Shown one piece after another: positions 7,837 to 14,764 of a stretch of DNA of 51,593 bases (position 1 is the first letter of the stretch; the number at the start of each line of letters is the position of its first letter). The notes beneath the pieces are model-generated. The model ran no database searches. It was not told the DNA's origin and saw nothing but the letters and a program-made list of their open reading frames with translations. The translations under genes and the position numbers were made by a program. Origin of the DNA: CAYZHV01 sp046541355 (GTDB lineage Bacteria; Spirochaetota; Spirochaetia; DSM-27196; Alkalispirochaetaceae); the NCBI GenBank assembly GCA_046541355.1, contig JBKHDM010000009.1:1-51593 (forward strand), in the 5' to 3' direction.

Positions 7837-7898
7837 CTCCCCTCCTCGCCCCGGACGCTCCCCTCCTCGCACCGGACGCTCTCCTCCCCGCACCGGAC
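7837..7898. repeat. Three tandem copies of a 21-bp unit
   Basis: Units at 7837-7857, 7858-7878 and 7879-7898 share CTC-C-CTCCTCGC-CCGGAC(G), with 1 to 3 differences between copies. The third copy runs into the stop codon of the convergent nucleoside hydrolase gene. The unit is a multiple of three, but no gene reads through it. It fills the whole gap between the two convergent genes. Confidence 0.85.
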
Positions 7899-8782
7899 TA
7901 GCCGCGGCTCGACGCCTCCCGCAACGCCTGCCGCCAGCCGGTCTTGAGAAGATCCATTACCCTGTCGGGATCGCTGATCCTCCGAACCATCAGCGCCCCT
8001 GACGCTCCGGCAGGAGTAACGTTCAATCTCCCCTCCTCGAGACCCGGCGACCCGGGATGCTCTCGAGGCTCGAGAAATCTCACCCGCTCCCCTGCGAAGA
8101 GCTCCGGCTCGAGGAGCCAGATCCCCGGCAGAAGATCCCAGAGATAGAAGCCGCCGGTGCCGTATCGGCTCGAGAAGCGGCGGAACCACGCCCAGGTAGT
8201 CCGTCGCGCCCAGGAGGGCCATCCGAGGGTTGTGAGGAGGGAGCGGTAACCGAAGAGCAGCTGCATGCAGGTTTCCGCGGGAAAGAGACAGACGCGATCC
8301 GAGGCGGTGAGAACCTTCAGGGCCGATTCGGGGTCCGCCGAGAAGTTCAGCTCCCGTCCCTCACGTTTCGGATAGTGGAGGGGCGCCTCGACTCCTCCCA
8401 TCAGTGCGATCGCCGGGGCTTGGGCAAGGATACCTGGGCGCAGCTTTTCTGCGGCGGCGAGGTTGGTGAGCGGACCTGTTGCGAGGAGGCGGGTTTCCGG
8501 CTCGGCGGTGAGGGTTTCGACGATACCCCTCGCGGCGGGGGTCTCCCGCTCGCCGGCTTCTGCGGCGCCACGGTAGACCGGGATCTCCTTGCGCCCGAGG
8601 AGCTTCAGGAGGCTCTCGGTCGCGTCTGTTACGCTGTCGATCGGTCCGTTTCCAAAGGTGAGGGATATTCCCCGCAGTCGAACCCGTGGCTCTCCGAGGA
8701 GATAAAGAATGAGAAGCCCGTCGTCGATCTCGGCCTGAGGATTTCCGAAGGTGTTGTCGCAATCGAGGAAGATGTCGATCAA
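7898..8782 (-). CDS. Inosine/uridine-preferring nucleoside hydrolase family protein
   Basis: A 294-residue nucleoside hydrolase-fold (IUNH) protein. These calcium enzymes cleave the N-glycosidic bond of ribonucleosides for salvage. The N-terminal Asp cluster is present but stretched: D7-C-D9 then eleven residues on D20-D21-G, where canonical enzymes read DTDPGIDD. The other calcium and ribose segments are seen as LLATGPLTNLAAA, ALMGG and LNFSADPESALK. Near the C-terminus, the usual active-site His-Asp reads W-D (FYLWDLLP). It may thus belong to a divergent subfamily with another substrate. Its ATG overlaps the stop of the EAL regulator (ATGA), so the two are co-translated. Confidence 0.85.
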   Translation of the reverse strand: MIDIFLDCDNTFGNPQAEIDDGLLILYLLGEPRVRLRGISLTFGNGPIDSVTDATESLLKLLGRKEIPVYRGAAEAGERETPAARGIVETLTAEPETRLLATGPLTNLAAAEKLRPGILAQAPAIALMGGVEAPLHYPKREGRELNFSADPESALKVLTASDRVCLFPAETCMQLLFGYRSLLTTLGWPSWARRTTWAWFRRFSSRYGTGGFYLWDLLPGIWLLEPELFAGERVRFLEPREHPGSPGLEEGRLNVTPAGASGALMVRRISDPDRVMDLLKTGWRQALREASSRG

Positions 8783-10413
8783 GAGACGGCGACCTTGTCG
8801 AGGCGCCCCGGGCTCCCGATAAAGTAGCCCTGGGAATACTCAACCCCGAGCTCCTCGAGCACATCCTGGATACCCTGATTCTCGACGAACTCGGCGATAA
8901 CAGGTATGTCCGAGAACCGGGCAAACTGGTAGACGACAGAGGCGAGGTTGCGGTATACCGGATCGTTCGCCACGTGACGGACGATGGAGCCGTCAATTTT
9001 TATGTAGTCTACATCGAGCTCCAGGATACGATGAAAGTTGGAGTACCCACTTCCGAAATCGTCGATCGCAACCTTGACCCCGTAGCTCGCCACAGTCTCT
9101 ATGAACTCCTTGACCTGATCGTAGTGACGGATCGACTCCTCCTCCACAAGTTCGATGGTCAGCCGGGTGGCGACCTCCCGATACTTGTCGAGGAGAGTGA
9201 CTATGTGCTCCCTCGTCTTGCCGTTCTCGATATCGATAAAGGAGAGATTGACGCTCAGGCCCTCACTGCGATCCTCGAAGATCTCGAGGGACTTCTCGAG
9301 CATGAGCCTTGTAATCACATCATAGTACCGGCTGTTCTTCGCGACCAGGAGAAACTCTCCGGGAGAGATGATCCTGCCGTCCATGTCCCTGAGTCTGGCG
9401 AGCGCCTCATACTTGGTTATGAGGCCGCTCGAGTTCTCCCGAATCGGCTGGAAGAAGGGTACGATGTCGCCGGCGTTACAGGCTCGCCGGATCATCTGGA
9501 GGCACTGCATGTTTCTCTCGATCTCCCGGTACGCGCGATCCGCGACATCCGGGGCGAAGATGACGTTCTGTTTTTCCGACCGGGCCCCCTTGAGGGCGAC
9601 ATGAGCGTCGTTGTAGATCCGGTCGCTACCGCTTGAAACAACAACAGTACAGTCGCTCACCTGGTCGAGACCCGGGGAGGAGTCCTCCTCCGAGGCGAGG
9701 GCGTTGTGCAGCCGCTCCCCGAGGGCGAGCAGCTCGTCCCGGGAAAGCTTCTGTTCCGCGTTTTCCAGGACAAGTCCAAAAGAGCCTCGTTGAAAATGAA
9801 AGAGCCGGGTCTCGGAGAGCTCATCGGGAACTTTCGCCCTGAGATTGTCGGCAAAGCGAACCTCGAACTGGCTCGACTTCTCCTCGCCGTAGAAGCTGTT
9901 AATTGTGTCGATCTCGTCGACATGGATCAGGTAGAGAACCGGCTGCTCGTACTCGCCGTACTCCTCGGCAAAGGCGGTATGGTTAGGAAGCCCGGTATAC
10001 CGGTTAGCGGTGGACAGGATATAACGCTTGTTGATAAGGGAGAGATTGATATACGAGCGGACGTGAGCGAGGAGTTCGAGACGGTCGAAAGGCTTGGTGA
10101 GAAACCCGGTCACTCCTGCGTCAAACGCGCTCACCCGGTCTTCGGTATCGTTGAGGGCGGTGAGCATGAGGATCGGGATGCGTCTGGTGGAACTCTCCGC
10201 CTTCAGACGGCGGGTCGCCACCAGACCGTCAGTTCCGGGCATCATCAGATCCATGAGGATGATGTCCGGATGGTGCTCCTTTGCCATCTCAACCGCCTGC
10301 TCTCCGTCCTCGGCCTCCAGAACGACGTAGTCGGAGCCGCGAAAAGTCGCCCGCACAACTACCCGGTTTATCTTGTTGTCATCCGCAATAAGTATGACTG
10401 GCTCTTTACTCAT
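8779..10413 (-). CDS. Response regulator with degenerate GGDEF and EAL domain (c-di-GMP phosphodiesterase)
   Basis: 544 residues. Residues 1-125 are a receiver domain: D11-D12, phospho-acceptor D55 (ILMDLMMPG), then LTAL and K in LTKPF. A middle domain (about 140-290) resembles GGDEF, but the signature loop reads RGSFG, so it should not make c-di-GMP. The C-terminal EAL domain has the catalytic set: YEALARL, NLS, ELVEEE, AIDDFGSGYS, IKIDG, AEFVEN and SQGYFIG. It should hydrolyse c-di-GMP when signalled by an unlinked kinase; no kinase is adjacent. A TATATT box upstream is the likely -10. It is co-translated with a nucleoside hydrolase, an unusual pairing. Confidence 0.92.
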   Translation of the reverse strand: MSKEPVILIADDNKINRVVVRATFRGSDYVVLEAEDGEQAVEMAKEHHPDIILMDLMMPGTDGLVATRRLKAESSTRRIPILMLTALNDTEDRVSAFDAGVTGFLTKPFDRLELLAHVRSYINLSLINKRYILSTANRYTGLPNHTAFAEEYGEYEQPVLYLIHVDEIDTINSFYGEEKSSQFEVRFADNLRAKVPDELSETRLFHFQRGSFGLVLENAEQKLSRDELLALGERLHNALASEEDSSPGLDQVSDCTVVVSSGSDRIYNDAHVALKGARSEKQNVIFAPDVADRAYREIERNMQCLQMIRRACNAGDIVPFFQPIRENSSGLITKYEALARLRDMDGRIISPGEFLLVAKNSRYYDVITRLMLEKSLEIFEDRSEGLSVNLSFIDIENGKTREHIVTLLDKYREVATRLTIELVEEESIRHYDQVKEFIETVASYGVKVAIDDFGSGYSNFHRILELDVDYIKIDGSIVRHVANDPVYRNLASVVYQFARFSDIPVIAEFVENQGIQDVLEELGVEYSQGYFIGSPGRLDKVAVS

Positions 10414-10499
10414 GTAGGCTCATCCAGGGGCTAATATACTCAGAGCCGTGGATCGGCGAAAACCTGGATAAGGCGGTAGGGCGACCGCCACAATCGGAA

Positions 10500-10526
10500 G
10501 AGGCGGCAGATCAGAACCGCCGCCTC
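10500..10526 (-). terminator. Hairpin at the end of the fab operon
   Basis: GAGGCGGC (10500-10507) and GCCGCCTC (10519-10526) form a perfect 8-bp stem that begins inside the fabF stop codon. Only a short TT follows on the minus strand. A second hairpin, GGCGGT-AGGGCG-ACCGCC (10472-10489), lies 10 bases further on. Confidence 0.5.
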
Positions 10527-11769
10527 AGTTGAGGCGACGCAGTATCACAACACCGTTATGGCCGCCGAACCCGAAGGTGTTGGACATAGCCACCTCCATC
10601 TTCCCCTCGATACCGGTGTTGGGAACGTAGTCGAGGTCGCACTCAGGGTCCGGATTATCGAGGTTGATCGTCGGCGGATAGAACTGCTGCTCCAGCGCCT
10701 TGGTGGCGACCAGAGCTTCGATACCCCCGGCTGCTCCCACACAGTGGCCGGTCATCGACTTCGTGGAAGATATCTTTACCTTGGCGGCGTGGGCACCGAA
10801 GACCTCTTTGATCGCCTTCGTCTCCATCGGATCGTTGATCGGTGTGGAGGTGCCGTGGGCGTTTATGTAGTCTACCTGCTCCGGCTCGAGACCCGCGGCC
10901 TTGATCGCCCGGTCCATCGCTTCGATCGCGCCTCGTCCCTCGGGGTGAGGAGCGGTGAGATGATTGGCGTCACAGGTCATGCTGCTTCCGGCAACTTCAG
11001 CGTAGATCCGGGCACCCCGCTTTTCGGCGTGGGTTCTGCTTTCGAGGATGAGGATGCCGGCGCCTTCGCCCATTACAAAGCCGTCCCGGTCCCTGTCGAA
11101 GGGGCGGGACGCCTTTGCCGGATCGTCGGCGTACTTTGTGCTGAGCGCCTGGATGACGTTGAATCCGGAGATACCGAGACGGGTGATGGAAGCCTCGACA
11201 CCGCCGGTTACCACCATGTCGCACTCACCGGCCCGGATGGAGCGCAGGGCGGAGTGGATCGCGTCGGTACCCGAGGCACAGGCGGTATTGAGAGAAAAGG
11301 TCGGGCCGTGGACATCCATGGCGATAGCGATATGGGCCGGGGCGATATTGGCGATGAGTTTGGGGATCGTCATCGGAGGCACCCGGTCGGGTCCCTTCTC
11401 GATAAGGGTGGCGATCGACTCCTCGATCGTCTCGAAGCCGCCGATCCCTACCCCGATGATGATCCCGGTGCGCTCTTTGTCGTACCCGGTTCCTCTCAGT
11501 TCGAGCCCTGCGTCCTCGAGAGCCTCGAGAGCGGCGTAGACCGCGTAGTGGGAGAACCGGTCCATCTTCCGGGCGTCCCGACGGTCGATGCGGTCCTTCG
11601 GTTCGAAGTCCTTTACCTCCGCGGCGTAGGTCGTTGCGAACTGCGAGGCGTCAAACCTCGTGATCGGTCCCGCACCGCTGTTTCCGTGTCGTATGTTCTC
11701 CCAGCAGTCGGCGACACTGTTACCCAGGGGGTTAACCGTCCCGAGTCCGGTTATTACAACCTGTTCCAT
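10525..11769 (-). CDS. fabF: 3-oxoacyl-ACP synthase II (KAS II)
   Basis: Beta-ketoacyl-ACP synthase II, 414 residues, the standard length, condensing malonyl-ACP with acyl-ACP in fatty acid elongation. The catalytic triad is visible: Cys in NTACASGTDAI, His in INAHGTSTPINDPMETKAI, and His in KSMTGHCVGAAGG. The conserved GFGGHNGV C-terminal loop is present. SD GGAGGA precedes the ATG. It is the last gene of fabD-fabG-fabF, 14 bases after fabG. An acyl carrier protein gene, often found between fabG and fabF, is absent here and must be elsewhere. Confidence 0.96.
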   Translation of the reverse strand: MEQVVITGLGTVNPLGNSVADCWENIRHGNSGAGPITRFDASQFATTYAAEVKDFEPKDRIDRRDARKMDRFSHYAVYAALEALEDAGLELRGTGYDKERTGIIIGVGIGGFETIEESIATLIEKGPDRVPPMTIPKLIANIAPAHIAIAMDVHGPTFSLNTACASGTDAIHSALRSIRAGECDMVVTGGVEASITRLGISGFNVIQALSTKYADDPAKASRPFDRDRDGFVMGEGAGILILESRTHAEKRGARIYAEVAGSSMTCDANHLTAPHPEGRGAIEAMDRAIKAAGLEPEQVDYINAHGTSTPINDPMETKAIKEVFGAHAAKVKISSTKSMTGHCVGAAGGIEALVATKALEQQFYPPTINLDNPDPECDLDYVPNTGIEGKMEVAMSNTFGFGGHNGVVILRRLN

Positions 11770-11783
11770 CTATCCGGTCCTCC

Positions 11784-12527
11784 TCACATTCCCAGCCCGC
11801 CGGTAGTATGAAGCACCTGGCCGGTCACATAACTCGACAGCTCAGAACCGAGAAAAAGACAGCCCTTCGCAACTTCCTCAGGCGTACCGACTCGCCCCAT
11901 AGGAATCTGCCGTACGAGACTATCCCGTTGCTCGTCGGTCAACCGCTCGGTCATATCGGTCTCGATGTATCCGGGAGCAATCGCGTTGACCCGTACGTTT
12001 CGCCCCGCAACCTCCCGGGCGAGACTCTTGGTAAAGCCGATGAGTCCCGCCTTCGCGGCGGAGTAGTTCGTCTGGCCGGCGTTTCCGATTATACCCACAA
12101 TCGAGGTTACATTGATAATCGAGCCGACCCGCCGCTTGATCATGTGCCGGGCGACAATCTTGCAGATATAGAAGGCGCTGGTGAGATTGATGTTCAACAC
12201 CTCCGCCCAATCCTCGGCGTTCATACGAAAGACAAGACCATCCCGGGTGATGCCGGCGTTGTTGACCAGCACGTCGAGGCCACCGCTCTCTTCGAGGACC
12301 TCCTCGATCACCCGGGAAATCGTCTCCTCGTCCCCGACGTTGCCCTCTTTATAGACTATCCTGCGTCCCTCCTCCTCAGCAATCGAGCTGAACTCCTCGA
12401 GGGAATCCCCGGGACTGCGGGAAATGTAGAAGACGTCGGCCCCGTTTCTGAGAAAGGTCCGGACTATTTCGCGGCCAATCCCGCGGCTGCCGCCGGTAAC
12501 CAGCGCTTTCCTGCCCTCGAGAAGCAT
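11784..12527 (-). CDS. fabG: 3-oxoacyl-ACP reductase
   Basis: NADPH-dependent beta-ketoacyl-ACP reductase, a 247-residue classical short-chain dehydrogenase. Seen: the cofactor motif TGGSRGIG near residue 11, NNAG near 90, the catalytic Ser in NVTSIVG, and Y-x-x-x-K in NYSAAKAG. The C-terminal IAPGYIETDMT and VTGQVLHTTGGLGM are typical of FabG and favour it over a generic SDR. It starts 1 base after the fabD stop, with the SD inside fabD, so translation is coupled. Its position between fabD and fabF supports the function. Confidence 0.96.
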   Translation of the reverse strand: MLLEGRKALVTGGSRGIGREIVRTFLRNGADVFYISRSPGDSLEEFSSIAEEEGRRIVYKEGNVGDEETISRVIEEVLEESGGLDVLVNNAGITRDGLVFRMNAEDWAEVLNINLTSAFYICKIVARHMIKRRVGSIINVTSIVGIIGNAGQTNYSAAKAGLIGFTKSLAREVAGRNVRVNAIAPGYIETDMTERLTDEQRDSLVRQIPMGRVGTPEEVAKGCLFLGSELSSYVTGQVLHTTGGLGM

Positions 12528-12528
12528 C

Positions 12529-13479
12529 CTACTCTCCTTTCATAGACATAATCGTTTCGACGGTGCCCCCGGGGCGAACAGTCAGCTCCTCGAAACCGGC
12601 ACTCTTGGCAAAGGACTTCCATAGTCCGGCAAGAACCGTTCCGGGACCTGCCTCGATAAGCTCGTCGTATCCCTCGGATAGAAGCGACTCCTCAACTCTA
12701 GTCCACATAACCGTGGAGACAAGCTGATCGAGGCAAAATCTGCGCGCCTGTTCCCCCGAGGTGATCCGGCCACCGGTCACGTTGGTGTAGACCGCCTTCT
12801 TCGGCTCCTGGAAGCTGATACGCTCAAAGACGTTCCCAAGCTCCCGGCGCGCCTCTTCCATCAGGGGCGTGTGAAAGGGGCCGGAAACCTTCAGGGGGAT
12901 GACCCTTTTTACGCCATGCTCCTTGAGCGCCTGAGGCAGGGCAGCGATTGCCGCGGCGTCGCCACCGATCACCGTCTGGACCGGGCTGTTGTATATCGCC
13001 GGGTAGGCGTGGTCGAGGCCGATCGCCTCGAGAGTCTCGACGATCTCGGGATAATCCTTCCCGATCGCCGCAACCATGCCCGGGGAACCATCTTCGCTGT
13101 CGAGATTCCTGCTCGCCGTCTCCATCAGTATGCCCCGTTCCCGGACCGCGAAAAGGGCATCCTCAACGGTCAAAACCGCGGCATCCACAAGGGCGGCGTA
13201 CTCCCCGAGACTGAACCCGGCGGCGCCGTCGGAGTTGATGCCGCGAGCGTGGAGGAGCCGGGAGGCGGCAATATTGACGACGGTTATGGCGATCTGGGTC
13301 TTGTCGGTAGCTTTCAGCTCCTCCTCGCTCCCGTCAAAGACCAGCTGCGCTACGTCGAACCCCGCTACGTCCGTGGCAACCGAGAAGAGATCCCGCACCT
13401 CCCGGCTCTCGTCATAGAGGTCTTTGCCCATGCCGGGATACTGCGCCCCTTGACCAGGATAGAGAAAAGCGCGTTTCAT
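12529..13479 (-). CDS. fabD: Malonyl-CoA:ACP transacylase
   Basis: Malonyl-CoA-ACP transacylase, 316 residues from the ATG at 13479 (MKRAFLYPGQGAQYPGMG), loading malonate onto ACP for chain elongation. Motifs: GQGAQ at the N-terminus, the nucleophile elbow GFSLGEYAAL with the catalytic Ser, and SGPFHTPLM with the catalytic His. The open frame extends 8 codons upstream, but the family start is MKRAF. It heads the fabDGF operon and is divergent from fabH. A -35 TTGACA (13511-13516, minus strand) sits upstream. With 17-base spacing the -10 would be TTACGG, with 15-base spacing TGTTAC, so the -10 is weak and may need an activator or be regulated. Confidence 0.95.
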   Translation of the reverse strand: MKRAFLYPGQGAQYPGMGKDLYDESREVRDLFSVATDVAGFDVAQLVFDGSEEELKATDKTQIAITVVNIAASRLLHARGINSDGAAGFSLGEYAALVDAAVLTVEDALFAVRERGILMETASRNLDSEDGSPGMVAAIGKDYPEIVETLEAIGLDHAYPAIYNSPVQTVIGGDAAAIAALPQALKEHGVKRVIPLKVSGPFHTPLMEEARRELGNVFERISFQEPKKAVYTNVTGGRITSGEQARRFCLDQLVSTVMWTRVEESLLSEGYDELIEAGPGTVLAGLWKSFAKSAGFEELTVRPGGTVETIMSMKGE

Positions 13480-13736
13480 ATACCGCACCGTAACAAGTAG
13501 CAAAATCGGCTGTCAAGTAGTCGGTCGGCGACCGATAATGCTCGGCGCTCCCCCACCCTGCAAATCCCGATCGGAACGCCGATCACCTCCTCCCGGCACT
13601 ATGTGTTGATTCACCCTACATGGTAGTTGTACATTTGGAGCCTTCTAAAAGTCGGCGACGGGTTATCGGGTCGGGAGATGTTACTATCGACTACTCACCC
13701 CGTGGGTGGCTGTCTTTATGCAGGAGATCATCCGAC
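13480..13736. promoter_or_regulatory. fabD-fabH divergent control region with a palindrome
   Basis: 257 bp without a gene. On the minus strand the -35 TTGACA of fabD is at 13511-13516. Five bases upstream lies a perfect inverted repeat, CGGTCG-G-CGACCG (13522-13534), a good operator candidate. A copy of the window's intergenic motif is at 13548-13559 (minus strand, one mismatch). On the plus strand TTGATT (about 13612) and TACATT 18 bases later could drive fabH, leaving a leader of roughly 90 bases. Confidence 0.45.
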
Positions 13737-14726
13737 TTGAACGCGATAATCGAATCAGTTGCCAGCTACGTGCCATCCCGTCGTATGTCCAATGATGAGA
13801 TCGCGAGCCTCGTGGACACCTCGGATGAGTGGATTTTCTCCCATACCGGCATACGGTACCGACATATCGCAGCTCCCGGGGAGTCCGCCTCGGACCTCGG
13901 CACCGAGGCCGCCAGGCGAGCCCTCGAGGCGGCCGCCCTCTCTCCGGACACGATCGATCTGGTCCTCCTCGCCACCTCCACGCCCGACTATCTCGGCCTT
14001 CCCTCAACAGCGTGCGTTGTGCAGGACCGCCTCGGGATACCCGGAGCCGGGTCGATGGATGTCATGGCTGCGTGTTCCGGCTTTATCTACGCCGTCGAGA
14101 CGGCACGAGCCTTCGTCGAGTCAGGGACCTCCAACCGCGTTCTGGTGATCGGCTCCGAGGTGTACAGCAAAATCATCAACTGGAACGATCGGGCCACCTG
14201 CGTTCTCTTCGGGGACGGCGCGGGAGCGGTTGTGGTCGCCCGGGGAGAGGGCGGCCACGGAGAGAGCCGTATCGGTCGCGCGCTTCTGGCATCCAGGGGT
14301 TCCGAGGCGGAGTCCCTCTGCCGACCTGCCGGGGGCACCCGGCACCCGTATATCGAGGGAGAGACCCCCCGGGAGCAGCTGCTCCTGTCGATGAACGGGA
14401 GGCGGATCTACAACTTCGCGGTAAAGGCTGTTATCGATACGATAAACGAGATACTCCGGCGGGAAGGACTCACCTTCGAGGAGATAGACTACGTCGTCCC
14501 GCACCAGGCAAACGCCCGGATCCTCGAAGCCTCGGCGAAACGGGCTGGTTGGGATATCAACAAGTTCTTTATCAATATCGGCGAGTACGCAAACACCTCC
14601 GCCGCCTCGATCCCGATTGCCCTTACCGAAATGGAGGAAAAGGGGTTGCTCAATCGCGGCATGAAGCTCATCACCGTAGGGTTCGGGGCGGGACTCACCT
14701 ACGGTGGCAGCCTGATTACCTGGTAG
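13737..14726 (+). CDS. fabH: 3-oxoacyl-ACP synthase III (KAS III)
   Basis: Beta-ketoacyl-ACP synthase III, which starts fatty acid synthesis by condensing acyl-CoA with malonyl-ACP. 329 residues from a TTG start at 13737. This start is chosen because AGGAGA (13722-13727) lies 9 bases before it and the protein then begins at the family start (NAIIESVASYVPSRRMSN). The frame is open upstream, but that part has no family similarity. The catalytic triad is complete: Cys in MAACSGFIYA, His in VVPHQANARILE, and Asn in YANTSAASIP. Conserved DTSDEWIFSHTGIRYRHIA and the C-terminal GFGAGLTYGG are present. It is divergent from fabDGF, probably sharing control with it. Confidence 0.94.
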   Translation: MNAIIESVASYVPSRRMSNDEIASLVDTSDEWIFSHTGIRYRHIAAPGESASDLGTEAARRALEAAALSPDTIDLVLLATSTPDYLGLPSTACVVQDRLGIPGAGSMDVMAACSGFIYAVETARAFVESGTSNRVLVIGSEVYSKIINWNDRATCVLFGDGAGAVVVARGEGGHGESRIGRALLASRGSEAESLCRPAGGTRHPYIEGETPREQLLLSMNGRRIYNFAVKAVIDTINEILRREGLTFEEIDYVVPHQANARILEASAKRAGWDINKFFINIGEYANTSAASIPIALTEMEEKGLLNRGMKLITVGFGAGLTYGGSLITW

Positions 14727-14741
14727 CTTCCCGCACCCTCT

Positions 14742-14763
14742 CCCGGGAGTGGAGGAGGGCAGA
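14742..14763 (+). repeat. Intergenic GGAGTGGAGGAG motif, copy 1
   Basis: Core GGAGTGGAGGAG at 14746-14757 in the short gap between two convergent genes. The flanks TCTCCC and GGGCAGA can pair imperfectly. See the finding on this motif. Confidence 0.55.
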
Positions 14764-14764
14764 A

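Noticed and set aside
10558..11811. A 417-codon open frame antisense to fabF
   Set aside because: Same reason: it is the mirror of a conserved gene with all catalytic residues.
13524..13540. A sigma-28-like box (ACCGATAA) upstream of fabH
   Set aside because: The -35 part (TAAA) and spacing do not fit, and the sequence is better explained as part of the palindrome.
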